Shown: positions 1-6,780, counted from the stretch's first letter. The stretch is 10,498 nt of DNA from Savagea sp. (GCA_030152585.1 JASLJC010000044.1:1-10498); one strand, 5' to 3'. The notes: generated by a model not told the origin, from the letters alone. Program-made: numbers and translations.

Positions 1-995
1 CAGAAGTGGCAACATTAGACGTCTATTTATCTTTAGCAGACGTTGCCGAACGTTATCAATATGTGCGACCTATTTTTCATGAAGGGCGGGCGCTCGATAT
101 TCGTGCAGGGCGCCATCCAGTCGTTGAAAAAATGCAACCGACTGCCTTTTTCGTCCCGAACGATTGTCATTTGAAAGAAGATTCGAATATGTTATTAATT
201 ACAGGACCGAACATGTCAGGAAAAAGTACGTATATGCGACAAGTAGCACTGATTGTCATTATGGCGCAACTCGGCAGTTTCGTACCAGCGGAATATGCTT
301 CGTTACCGATTACAGATCAAATCTTTACACGAATTGGGGCAAGTGATGATTTAGCGAGCGGACAAAGTACGTTTATGGTAGAAATGAAAGAGTCGCAATA
401 TGCGATTACACATGCGACGAAAAATAGTTTACTTTTGTTTGATGAAATAGGAAGAGGAACGTCGACGTATGATGGAATGGCACTCGCTCAAGCGATGATG
501 GAATATATCCACGATGAAATTGGTGCAAATACGTTATTTTCCACACATTATCATGAACTGACCGTATTAGAAGAGACACTTTCTCATTTACGTAATGTGC
601 ACGTTGCAGCAACGGAAGAAGAGGGGGAAGTCGTCTTTTTACACAAAGTGAAAGAAGGTTCTGCCGATCGTAGTTACGGTATACACGTCGCATCGTTAGC
701 GAATTTACCTTTACCGATATTACAACGCGCCACCGATTTATTAGAGCAATTTGAACAGAATGATGAAACGAACTTTGTGCCGGTAGAAAAAGAAGATGCT
801 ACGCGTTTACAAGCAAAAAATGAGCCTTCAAACGATAACGTTGCAGAACAACCTGAACAATTAACATTGTTTGACACAACTGAATGTTCGATTGAAGAAG
901 CGTTAAAACAGACCGACTTATTAAATACGACACCTCTTGAAGCGATTCAATTGATTAGTGAATGGCAACAAATGATCATACGAGAAAAAAGGTGA
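1..995 (+). CDS. mutS: DNA mismatch repair protein MutS, C-terminal part (5' truncated by the window edge)
   Basis: MutS recognises mispaired bases and uses ATP to recruit MutL. About 330 C-terminal residues are visible in a frame that is open from base 3; the family is about 850-880 aa, so the mismatch-binding, connector and most of the clamp domains lie upstream of the window. Seen, numbering from the GTG at position 6: Walker A GPNMSGKST (67-75), ABC signature region DDLASGQSTF (114-123), Walker B LLLFDEIGRGTS (142-153), the STHYHEL switch (179-185) and the SYGIHVA helix start (223-229). Near the C-terminus QLTLF (285-289) fits the beta-clamp-binding consensus, and the tail matches the helix-turn-helix dimerisation region. 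The GTG at 6 is an internal codon, not a start. The TGA stop (993-995) lies inside the mutL Shine-Dalgarno region, so the two genes are very probably cotranscribed and translationally coupled. The ATPase part looks intact. Confidence 0.97.
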   Translation, partial: EVATLDVYLSLADVAERYQYVRPIFHEGRALDIRAGRHPVVEKMQPTAFFVPNDCHLKEDSNMLLITGPNMSGKSTYMRQVALIVIMAQLGSFVPAEYASLPITDQIFTRIGASDDLASGQSTFMVEMKESQYAITHATKNSLLLFDEIGRGTSTYDGMALAQAMMEYIHDEIGANTLFSTHYHELTVLEETLSHLRNVHVAATEEEGEVVFLHKVKEGSADRSYGIHVASLANLPLPILQRATDLLEQFEQNDETNFVPVEKEDATRLQAKNEPSNDNVAEQPEQLTLFDTTECSIEEALKQTDLLNTTPLEAIQLISEWQQMIIREKR

Positions 996-1000
996 TAGAA

Positions 1001-2806
1001 ATGGCAATTATTCAAGTAATGGATCCTATTTTATCAAATAAAATTGCAGCAGGTGAAGTTGTAGAACGACCAGCTTCTATCGTAAAAGAACTCGTTGAAA
1101 ATGCACTGGATGCTCAAAGTACGTCGATTACGATTCAATTAGAAGAAGCAGGGCTTCACTCGATTCGTGTCGTTGATAATGGGATAGGTATGGTAAGTGA
1201 AGATGCTGAACTTGCTTTTGAACGACATGCGACGAGCAAAATTAAAAATGAATATGATTTATCACGTATTCGAACGCTCGGCTTTCGGGGAGAAGCGTTA
1301 GCGAGTATCGCATCAGTTTCTAAAATAGAATTATGGACAGCAACAGAAGAAGAAGGAACTCATTTACGACTAGAAGGTGGCGAAATTGTCGTCAAAGAGA
1401 AAGCAGCATTGCGAAGAGGGACTGATTTTACTGTTTCTCAATTGTTTTATAATACACCAGCACGTTTGAAACATATGAAGTCTATTCAAACTGAATTGAG
1501 CCATTGTATCGATTTAACGAATCGTCTTGCCTTTGCTCATCCAGCTGTAGCATTTCATTTAACACATAATGGAAAAACGATCGTTCGTACACCTGGAACA
1601 GGTGATGTATTGCGTGTAATCGCAGCGGTTTACGGTCACGAAGTAGCAGGAAAAATGATTCCTTTTCGTGAAGAAACGTTTGATTTTACTATTACTGGCT
1701 ATGTCGCGCTTCCAGAAGTGACACGGGCATCCAAAAATTATATGACGATTTTTGTAAATGATCGCTGGATTCGTAATTACGTGATGGAAAAAGCGATTTT
1801 AGAAGGATTGCACACATTTTTACCGATTCATCGTTATCCGATTATCGTATTATCCATTCAAACGGATCCGCAACTTGTAGACGTTAACGTCCATCCGTCG
1901 AAAAAAGAAGTCCGTTTAAGTAAAGAAGCTGTACTTTATCGCCTTGTGGAAACGACAGTACGCGAGGCGATTCGTCAAAAAGTGACGATTCCGACTGTAT
2001 CAGAAGAAAAAGAAGAGAAAACACGTTCTTCTACATACGAATCGTCCAAACAAATGTCATGGCAACCGCCTGTCACACCGACGACTACACAACGCAATAT
2101 TCGACAAGAGCAAAAAGAAGTACAACCGACAATGCCGATAGAAGAAGTACCAATCGTCCAAGAGCAATCAAAACCGTTCAAAGTGTTAGAGAAGTCAACT
2201 TCAAACGATCGTCATCCGTTGTTTCCCTATTTAGAAATTGTCGGACAAGTCCATGGTACGTATATTATTGCGCAAAATGAAGACGGTATGTATATGATTG
2301 ATCAACATGCGGCGCAAGAGAGAATCAATTATGAAAAGTATCGCGATGCGTTCGGTGCAGTAACGAGTGAAGAACGTCAGATGATGCTGATACCTTTATT
2401 GTTTCATTATGCAAAAGATGAAGAGGTCATCTTGCGAGAACGTCTACCGCTTTTACAAAGTGTCGGCATTGAGTTAGAACCGTTTGGTCCGGGAACATAT
2501 GCGGTGAAAGAATATCCCGCTTGGTTTCCAAAAGGAGAAATACGCGAAACTATTGAACAAATCGTTGAACAAGCGATGACAGAAAATGAAATCAACATTG
2601 AGAAAATAAGAGAAGAATCTGCGATATTGATGAGTTGTAAACGTTCGATTAAAGCGAATCATACGCTAACAAAAGCCGATATGGAACGACTCATCTATGA
2701 CTTAAGTCGAGCAGAACATCCTTATACGTGTCCGCACGGTCGACCTGTCATCATTCACTATTCGACGACCGATATCGAAAAAATGTTTAAACGAATCATG
2801 TCGTAA
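1001..2806 (+). CDS. mutL: DNA mismatch repair endonuclease MutL
   Basis: MutL is the ATP-driven mediator of mismatch repair and, in bacteria lacking MutH, nicks the strand to be repaired. The 601-aa protein is a normal length. N-terminal GHKL ATPase motifs are present: KELVENALDA (29-38; E30 is the expected general base, N34 a magnesium ligand), DNGIGM (59-64), GFRGEAL (94-100). A variable linker rich in Gln/Glu/Thr/Pro spans about 331-405. The C-terminal domain carries the endonuclease motif DQHAAQERINYE (434-445), which fits DQHA(X)2E(X)4E, plus SCKRSIKA (545-552) and CPHGRP (577-582). QMMLIP (460-465) sits where B. subtilis MutL has its beta-clamp-binding motif. The ATG at 1001 is chosen over an in-frame ATG at 962 because AAGGTGAT (989-996) lies just upstream and the family's conserved N-terminus begins there. 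It starts 5 nt after the mutS stop. Confidence 0.97.
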   Translation: MAIIQVMDPILSNKIAAGEVVERPASIVKELVENALDAQSTSITIQLEEAGLHSIRVVDNGIGMVSEDAELAFERHATSKIKNEYDLSRIRTLGFRGEALASIASVSKIELWTATEEEGTHLRLEGGEIVVKEKAALRRGTDFTVSQLFYNTPARLKHMKSIQTELSHCIDLTNRLAFAHPAVAFHLTHNGKTIVRTPGTGDVLRVIAAVYGHEVAGKMIPFREETFDFTITGYVALPEVTRASKNYMTIFVNDRWIRNYVMEKAILEGLHTFLPIHRYPIIVLSIQTDPQLVDVNVHPSKKEVRLSKEAVLYRLVETTVREAIRQKVTIPTVSEEKEEKTRSSTYESSKQMSWQPPVTPTTTQRNIRQEQKEVQPTMPIEEVPIVQEQSKPFKVLEKSTSNDRHPLFPYLEIVGQVHGTYIIAQNEDGMYMIDQHAAQERINYEKYRDAFGAVTSEERQMMLIPLLFHYAKDEEVILRERLPLLQSVGIELEPFGPGTYAVKEYPAWFPKGEIRETIEQIVEQAMTENEINIEKIREESAILMSCKRSIKANHTLTKADMERLIYDLSRAEHPYTCPHGRPVIIHYSTTDIEKMFKRIMS

Positions 2807-2842
2807 CGTAACAGAATAACGGTCGCGTCTATGTTAAAAATT

Positions 2843-2851
2843 TGTTATACT
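2843..2851 (+). promoter_or_regulatory. Possible extended -10 promoter for miaA-hfq-ynbB
   Basis: TG-T-TATACT (TG at 2843-2844, TATACT at 2846-2851) matches an extended -10 element in the 79-bp gap between mutL and miaA, about 35 bp upstream of the miaA start. No convincing -35 is seen at 17-18 bp, which is tolerated by extended -10 promoters. No terminator is visible after mutL, so read-through from mutSL is also likely. Confidence 0.4.
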
Positions 2852-2885
2852 TACGTTGAAAACAGTCCGAAAGTAGGTGAGTGAA

Positions 2886-3800
2886 ATGCGACAAGTAGTA
2901 GCAATTGTCGGTCCGACAGCTTCTGGTAAAACAGCATTAAGTGTAGGTTTAGCAGAACGGTTAGACGGAGAAATTATTAATGGCGATTCGATGCAAGTCT
3001 ATCAACAACTGAATATTGGAACCGCTAAAATTACAGAAGAAGAAAAGCGACAAGTTCCTCACCACTTTTTTGATATTTTATCGCCGACACAATCTTTCTC
3101 TGTTGCGGAATATCAAGAAGGCGTTCGAGGATGGATCGATACGATTACAGCACGCGATAAAACACCGATTATCGTTGGAGGTACTGGTCTTTATATTCAA
3201 TCTGTATTATACAATTTTCAATTTACAGAAGATGGAACAGATCGAGACGTTCGAAAACGTTTAGAAGAAGAAGTAGAAGAAATAGGAAAAGAAGCACTAC
3301 ATCAACGACTTGAAAAAATTGATCCGAAAAGTGCACAGACGATTCACCCGAACAATGTTCGTCGTGTCATTCGGGCGCTTGAAATTTATGAAGTGACAGG
3401 TAAAACGAAAACTGAAACAGATGAACAAAAAGGAATGGAGAAATGTTACGAATCAACGATTTTCGGATTACATATGCCGAGAGAGCAGTTGTATGCACGT
3501 ATCGATGAACGAGTTAATCAAATGGTGCATGAAGGGTTAGTCGAAGAAGTACATGCGTTGTATAAGCAAGGGATTCCAAAAAGTGCACAAGCGATACGAG
3601 GAATCGGTTATAAAGAGTTATACGACTACTTTGATGGACATATTTCGAAAGAGGAAGCGATACGTCAAATTCAACAAAATACGCGACGTTATGCGAAACG
3701 TCAAATGACGTATTTTCGAAATAAATTAGATGTCGTTTGGTTAGATGCAACATTACCTGTAGAACAAAACATCGCTACGATTTATAACACGTTAAAATAA
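2886..3800 (+). CDS. miaA: tRNA dimethylallyltransferase MiaA
   Basis: MiaA transfers a dimethylallyl group to the N6 amino group of A37 in tRNAs that read UNN codons, the first step towards i6A/ms2i6A and better codon reading. The 304-aa product is slightly shorter than B. subtilis MiaA (about 314 aa). Seen: P-loop GPTASGKT (9-16); the NGDSMQVY segment (32-39), which carries the catalytic Asp and substrate-binding residues; PHHFFDI (58-64); GGTGLYIQ (98-105); HPNNVRRVIRALEIY (154-168); and RRYAKRQMTYFRN (267-279), the tRNA-binding region. Start choice: an in-frame GTG exists at 2877, but AGGTGA (2875-2880) overlaps it and sits 5 nt before the ATG at 2886, which is therefore preferred. hfq begins 15 nt after the stop; miaA-hfq adjacency is widely conserved. 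Confidence 0.96.
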   Translation: MRQVVAIVGPTASGKTALSVGLAERLDGEIINGDSMQVYQQLNIGTAKITEEEKRQVPHHFFDILSPTQSFSVAEYQEGVRGWIDTITARDKTPIIVGGTGLYIQSVLYNFQFTEDGTDRDVRKRLEEEVEEIGKEALHQRLEKIDPKSAQTIHPNNVRRVIRALEIYEVTGKTKTETDEQKGMEKCYESTIFGLHMPREQLYARIDERVNQMVHEGLVEEVHALYKQGIPKSAQAIRGIGYKELYDYFDGHISKEEAIRQIQQNTRRYAKRQMTYFRNKLDVVWLDATLPVEQNIATIYNTLK

Positions 3801-3815
3801 GAAGGAGTGTATGAA

Positions 3816-4013
3816 ATGATTGAAGATAAATATTTAACAGAGCTTCAAGAAAGTGCAAAATTCATCACAGTCTTTTTAGCCAATGGTTTAGAATTAAAAG
3901 GAGTCGTCCGTCAGTTCGATGAAGATACCGTTTTACTCGAAGTGAAAGGTAGAAGTCATCTCGTTTATAAACATGCTGTCGCGACGATTTGTTCTGTCAA
4001 TAATCGAGAATAA
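3816..4013 (+). CDS. hfq: RNA chaperone Hfq, divergent
   Basis: Hfq is a hexameric Sm-like protein that binds U-rich and A-rich RNA and promotes sRNA-mRNA pairing; its role in Bacillales is generally modest. The 65-aa protein aligns without gaps to B. subtilis Hfq through the Sm core. NGLELKG (23-29) and FDEDTVLLE (34-42) form Sm1, and YKHAVATI (51-58) matches the Sm2 motif YKHAIST. The C-terminal tail is only about 7 residues. The ATG at 3816 is preferred over a GTG at 3807 because that GTG overlaps the Shine-Dalgarno GGAG (3804-3807). Oddities: the residue aligned to Gln8 of E. coli Hfq is Glu3, the aromatic at Phe42 is Asp37, the Gln41 equivalent is Glu36, and the distal-face Phe of B. subtilis NGFQLRG is Leu25. 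The rim segment QESA (11-14) lacks the basic residues of E. coli RRER. The fold assignment is firm; the RNA-binding mode may differ. Confidence 0.9.
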   Translation: MIEDKYLTELQESAKFITVFLANGLELKGVVRQFDEDTVLLEVKGRSHLVYKHAVATICSVNNRE

Positions 4014-4046
4014 TGGTATTTAACGATAAAGAAAAGAGGAAACGAT

Positions 4047-5312
4047 ATGTTTTTACAGCCGATTCAACCAGAACTTTTGCAACGAGCAGAAGAAATGGAA
4101 GAAAAAATACGTCCATATACGAAAAAAGCGGAAGAAATTGCATTTTACAATCAACGAAAAGTATTGAAAGCATTTCGAGATAATAAAGTGAGCGATTTTC
4201 ATTTAACTGGAACGACAGGATATGGGTATGACGATAGCGGGCGGGATACGTTAGAGCGTGTATATGCGGATGTGTTTGGAGCCGAGCGTTGTCTCGTTCG
4301 TGGACAAATCGTTTCGGGGACACATGCTATTGCTATTAGTTTATTTGGTATATTACGTCCGGGCGATGAGTTAATGTATATTACAGGCGAACCTTACGAT
4401 ACGCTAGCATCGATCGTTGATGGTGGTAAAGAAGATACAGGTTCTTTAAAAGATTACAATATTGATTATCAACATATCGACTTATTAGAAGATGGATCTG
4501 TTGATTTCGATACAGTGAAAGAAAAAATGAGTGAAAAAACACGTGTAATTGGTATTCAACGTTCTAAAGGTTATTCGAGTCGTCCGTCTTTCACGATTGA
4601 ACAAATCGATGAAATGATTCGTAATGTTCGAAAAATGCGTGAAGATGTCATTATATTCGTCGACAATTGTTACGGCGAATTCGTCGAAACGATGGAACCG
4701 ACAGAACTTGGAGCAGATTTAATGGCCGGTTCGCTTATTAAAAACCCAGGTGGTGGACTCGTGCGAACGGGCGGTTATATTGCTGGGAAAGAAGAACTCG
4801 TTGAACGTTGTGCATATCGTATGACCTCACCAGGGCTCGGTAGTGAATCAGGCGCTTCACTTGATACATTACTTGAAATGTATCAAGGATTTTTCTTAGC
4901 GCCTCACGTTGTAAGTCAAGCAGTAAAAGGTGCTATTTTTACTGCAAGTTTGCTTGAAAGTTTTGGAATGACGACGACACCACATTATACAGATCCACGA
5001 ACTGATTTAATTCAATCGGTGTCGTTTAACAATGCAGAACAAATGATTGGATTTTGTCAGACGATCCAAGAACATTCACCAATCAATGCGCATTACACAC
5101 CTGTTCCTTCGTATATGCCAGGATATACCGATGATGTTATTATGGCAGCTGGAACGTTTATTCAAGGGTCTAGTATCGAATTAACAGCAGATGGACCAAT
5201 ACGTCCACCTTATACAGCATACGTACAAGGCGGTTTAACGTACGAACATGTAAAAGCAGCTGTATTATCTTCTGTAGAAAAATTATTAAAAGAAGGTACA
5301 ATCACATTATAA
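4047..5312 (+). CDS. ynbB: YnbB-type PLP-dependent enzyme (aluminium resistance / methionine gamma-lyase-like family)
   Basis: This is a fold-type I pyridoxal-phosphate enzyme of the Met_gamma_lyase family (Pfam PF06838), often annotated as aluminium resistance protein or cystathionine beta-lyase-like; the true substrate is not settled. The 421-aa length matches B. subtilis YnbB. Seen: FHLTGTTGYGYDDSGRDTLE (51-70), the signature N-terminal region; GQIVSGTHAIA (86-96), the cofactor-phosphate loop; FVDNCYGEF (204-212), where D206 should pair with the pyridine nitrogen; and GSLIKNPGGG (228-237), where K232 is the probable Schiff-base lysine. A C-terminal domain ends in RPPYTAYVQGGLTYEH (386-401). 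AGAGGA (4035-4040) lies 6 nt before the ATG. It is 33 bp downstream of hfq. In B. subtilis hflX precedes ynbB and glnRA follows; neither is here. It ends at a strong palindromic terminator. Confidence 0.9.
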   Translation: MFLQPIQPELLQRAEEMEEKIRPYTKKAEEIAFYNQRKVLKAFRDNKVSDFHLTGTTGYGYDDSGRDTLERVYADVFGAERCLVRGQIVSGTHAIAISLFGILRPGDELMYITGEPYDTLASIVDGGKEDTGSLKDYNIDYQHIDLLEDGSVDFDTVKEKMSEKTRVIGIQRSKGYSSRPSFTIEQIDEMIRNVRKMREDVIIFVDNCYGEFVETMEPTELGADLMAGSLIKNPGGGLVRTGGYIAGKEELVERCAYRMTSPGLGSESGASLDTLLEMYQGFFLAPHVVSQAVKGAIFTASLLESFGMTTTPHYTDPRTDLIQSVSFNNAEQMIGFCQTIQEHSPINAHYTPVPSYMPGYTDDVIMAAGTFIQGSSIELTADGPIRPPYTAYVQGGLTYEHVKAAVLSSVEKLLKEGTITL

Positions 5313-5316
5313 ATAG

Positions 5317-5349
5317 AAAAAGCTCTCGTCCGCGGACGAGAGCTTTTTT
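5317..5349. terminator. Bidirectional intrinsic terminator between ynbB and lexA
   Basis: Positions 5317-5348 form a perfect 32-bp palindrome centred between 5332 and 5333. It has A-tract/T-tract ends around a GC-rich stem (arm AGCTCTCGTCC), followed by T to 5349. On the plus strand it closes ynbB (stop at 5312); on the minus strand it closes lexA (stop at 5360-5362). The symmetry and tracts on both sides support use in both directions. Confidence 0.93.
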
Positions 5350-5359
5350 GAGCGTGATG

Positions 5360-5983
5360 TTATTCAAACATTCGATAAACACCGACGACTTTTCCGAGAA
5401 TTGACACTTTAGGTAGTAAAATGGGCGCCATTGTACTATTTTCAGGCTGTAAACGGAACATATTTTTTTCTTTGAAAAAACGTTTTACTGTTGCTTCGTC
5501 TTCTTCTGTCATAGCGACGACAATTTCACCATTTTCAGCAGTATTTTGTTGTTTGACGATGACGTAGTCTCCGTCTAAAATACCTGCTTCAATCATACTA
5601 TTTCCAACGATTTCTAACATAAACAGTTGATCGGCTGCATAATTCATACGCTCAGGAACAGGGAAATATTCCTCAATATTTTCAATAGCAGTAATAGGCT
5701 GTCCTGCAGTTACTTTTCCGATGAGTGGGATGTGAACGACAGGTGCTTTTAATTCTTCTACTCCGTTTGGATCTAATATTTCGATAGCGCGCGGCTTCGT
5801 AGGGTCTCGGCGGATAAAGCCTTTCGCTTCTAGTCGAGATAAGTGACCGTGTACCGTTGAGCTTGATGCAAGTCCGACCGCTTCTCCAATTTCTCGAACA
5901 GACGGTGGATAACCTTTATCTTTTACTTCTGTTTTAATAAAATCCAAAATTTCACTTTGGCGTTTCGAAATTGATTTCATCAT
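5360..5983 (-). CDS. lexA: LexA, SOS repressor (self-cleaving)
   Basis: LexA represses DNA-damage genes and cuts itself when RecA filaments form on single-stranded DNA. The 207-aa protein (206 if the second ATG is used) is very similar to B. subtilis LexA (DinR). Seen: a winged helix-turn-helix at about 1-70, with SVREIGEAVGLASSSTVHGH (28-47) as the DNA-recognition region; the Ala93-Gly94 cleavage site within GKVTAGQPITA (89-99); and the Ser129 (GNSMIEAG) and Lys167 (ATVKRF) catalytic dyad of the S24 peptidase domain. Two consecutive ATGs (5983-5981 and 5980-5978) follow a strong AGGAGGAGGG Shine-Dalgarno (minus strand, 5995-5986), so either could be the start. It diverges from yneA, and its promoter overlaps a LexA-box-like site, which implies autorepression. 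Confidence 0.98.
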   Translation of the reverse strand: MMKSISKRQSEILDFIKTEVKDKGYPPSVREIGEAVGLASSSTVHGHLSRLEAKGFIRRDPTKPRAIEILDPNGVEELKAPVVHIPLIGKVTAGQPITAIENIEEYFPVPERMNYAADQLFMLEIVGNSMIEAGILDGDYVIVKQQNTAENGEIVVAMTEEDEATVKRFFKEKNMFRLQPENSTMAPILLPKVSILGKVVGVYRMFE

Positions 5984-6028
5984 ATCCCTCCTCCTAAAAA
6001 TAAAACTATTCTATATATAGCTACAAAA

Positions 6029-6057
6029 ATTATAACAGAAATGATAAGAGAGTACAA
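6029..6057 (-). promoter_or_regulatory. lexA promoter (sigma-A type)
   Basis: On the minus strand a perfect TATAAT (6034-6029) lies 17 bp from TTGTAC (6057-6052) at the -35 position. Transcription would start around 6022, about 40 nt before lexA. The -35 shares three bases with the LexA-box-like site at 6055-6068, so LexA bound there should block RNA polymerase. Confidence 0.7.
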
Positions 6058-6068
6058 ACAGAAGTTCG
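6055..6068. promoter_or_regulatory. Putative LexA operator 1 (lexA-proximal)
   Basis: CAAACAGAAGTTCG matches 11 of 14 positions of the Gram-positive LexA consensus as I recall it (CGAACATATGTTCG). It overlaps the -35 of the lexA promoter. Assigned by sequence and position only. Confidence 0.65.
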
Positions 6069-6078
6069 CCTTTTTCAG

Positions 6079-6107
6079 TTGACAAACATTTGTTTGTATA
6101 GCATAAT
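6079..6107 (+). promoter_or_regulatory. yneA promoter (sigma-A type)
   Basis: A perfect -35 TTGACA (6079-6084), a 17-bp spacer and a -10 CATAAT (6102-6107, 5 of 6) form a near-consensus vegetative promoter. Transcription should start around 6114, giving a leader of about 45 nt before yneA. A LexA-box-like palindrome begins inside the -35 and fills most of the spacer, so this strong promoter should be silent until LexA is cleaved. Confidence 0.85.
6083..6096. promoter_or_regulatory. Putative LexA operator 2 (central, over the yneA promoter)
   Basis: CAAACATTTGTTTG has fully complementary arms (CAAACA/TGTTTG) and matches 11 of 14 consensus positions; the deviations are symmetrical G-to-A and C-to-T changes plus one central base. 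It overlaps the last two bases of the yneA -35 and the spacer. Confidence 0.78.
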
Positions 6108-6120
6108 ATAATAAAATAAC

Positions 6121-6134
6121 CGAACATACATTCT
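6121..6134. promoter_or_regulatory. Putative LexA operator 3 (yneA leader)
   Basis: CGAACATACATTCT has a perfect left half-site (CGAACATA) and a weaker right half; 11 of 14 positions match. It lies about 7-20 bp downstream of the predicted yneA start point, where a bound repressor would hinder early transcription. Confidence 0.6.
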
Positions 6135-6158
6135 TTTCTTTTGGGGGGCACTAAATAG

Positions 6159-6455
6159 ATGGAAACATGGAAAGATTGGATACAGTTTTATACAATTACG
6201 TTAGGATTATCATTTATTTTAATGGTGACACTTGCTACATTAGATCATCGACATGAAATTACAGTACAAGAAGGAGATAATTTATGGCATTTAGCAGAAC
6301 TGTATGAAGCGAAGCAACCAGAACAATGGGTAGAAAATGTGAAAGTGATGAATGGTCTCTTTTCCGATACTGTATATGCGACGGAAAAATTAACAGTACC
6401 GGGAAAAGAACGTTTAATTTTTAAAAATCATGAAAAAATCGTGAAAAATGAATGA
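6159..6455 (+). CDS. yneA: YneA-like SOS cell division suppressor (membrane anchor plus LysM)
   Basis: YneA is made after DNA damage and delays septation until repair is complete. In B. subtilis it is anchored in the membrane and acts outside it. This 98-aa protein has the same build: a short charged N-terminus, one membrane segment at about 11-28 (YTITLGLSFILMVTLATL), then a LysM domain at about 34-82 (ITVQEGDNLWHLAELYEA to KLTVPG) and a charged tail. Identification rests on that architecture plus its place opposite lexA behind a promoter with LexA-box-like sites; overall sequence identity within the family is low. The ATG at 6159 is the only reasonable start. The Shine-Dalgarno is unusual: a run of six G (6143-6148) about 10 nt from the start, not a clean GGAGG. 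yneB, the resolvase-like gene that follows yneA in B. subtilis, is absent. Confidence 0.88.
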   Translation: METWKDWIQFYTITLGLSFILMVTLATLDHRHEITVQEGDNLWHLAELYEAKQPEQWVENVKVMNGLFSDTVYATEKLTVPGKERLIFKNHEKIVKNE

Positions 6456-6520
6456 AAAGGTTGCACTTTTCTCTAACATTAGATACGTTTTAATTACTTC
6501 TGTTAGGATGGAGGAGAAAA

Positions 6521-6760
6521 ATGCTTACACCAGATAAATTAGCTCGCATTAATGAGCTTGCGCATAAATCAAAAACGACCGGTTTATCGAAAGAAGAAGC
6601 AGCTGAACAAACGACATTACGTAAAGAATATTTAGTATCTTTTCGTAAATCGATGCGTGCGACAATCGAAAATGTAACGATTATGGATGAAGAAGGAAAT
6701 GACGTTACACCTGAAAAAGTACGTGCAGCGAAAGAACGTAATAAAAACAAAGAGCAATGA
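6521..6760 (+). CDS. ynzC: YnzC family protein (DUF896)
   Basis: This is a small soluble protein of the DUF896/YnzC family (PF05979). The molecular role is unknown; in B. subtilis the gene belongs to the LexA-controlled yneA-yneB-ynzC operon. The 79-aa product has the family's two-helix core (ARINELAHKSKTTGLSKEEA, then EQTTLRKEYLVSFRKSMR) and the conserved EGNDVTPEKVR (58-68), followed by a lysine-rich tail. A strong Shine-Dalgarno GGAGGAG (6510-6516) precedes the ATG. It lies 65 bp after yneA with no terminator between and no clear promoter of its own, so SOS-controlled read-through is the likely expression route. A 6-bp inverted repeat (CTAACA at 6473-6478, TGTTAG at 6501-6506) sits just upstream of the ribosome binding site. 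Its stop codon lies in the stem of the terminator at 6755-6780. Confidence 0.92.
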   Translation: MLTPDKLARINELAHKSKTTGLSKEEAAEQTTLRKEYLVSFRKSMRATIENVTIMDEEGNDVTPEKVRAAKERNKNKEQ

Positions 6761-6780
6761 CGTTCAGTCATTGTCTTTTT
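6755..6780 (+). terminator. Intrinsic terminator of the yneA-ynzC unit
   Basis: CAATGAC (6755-6761) pairs with GTCATTG (6767-6773) around a 5-nt loop, followed by TCTTTTT. The left arm contains the ynzC stop codon (6758-6760), so ribosomes finishing ynzC may modulate it. Confidence 0.75.

Noticed and set aside
962..1000. 13-codon N-terminal extension of MutL from an upstream ATG
   Set aside because: It overlaps mutS and lacks a Shine-Dalgarno sequence; ATG 1001 has AAGGTGAT upstream and matches the family N-terminus.
3997..4323. 108-codon minus-strand frame over the hfq-ynbB junction
   Set aside because: It lies antisense to well-supported genes, lacks a ribosome binding site, and its composition is that of a complementary shadow.
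6462..6490. TTGCAC as a -35 for a separate ynzC promoter
   Set aside because: No acceptable -10 is found at 16-18 bp, and no LexA-box-like sequence lies nearby; read-through from yneA is simpler.
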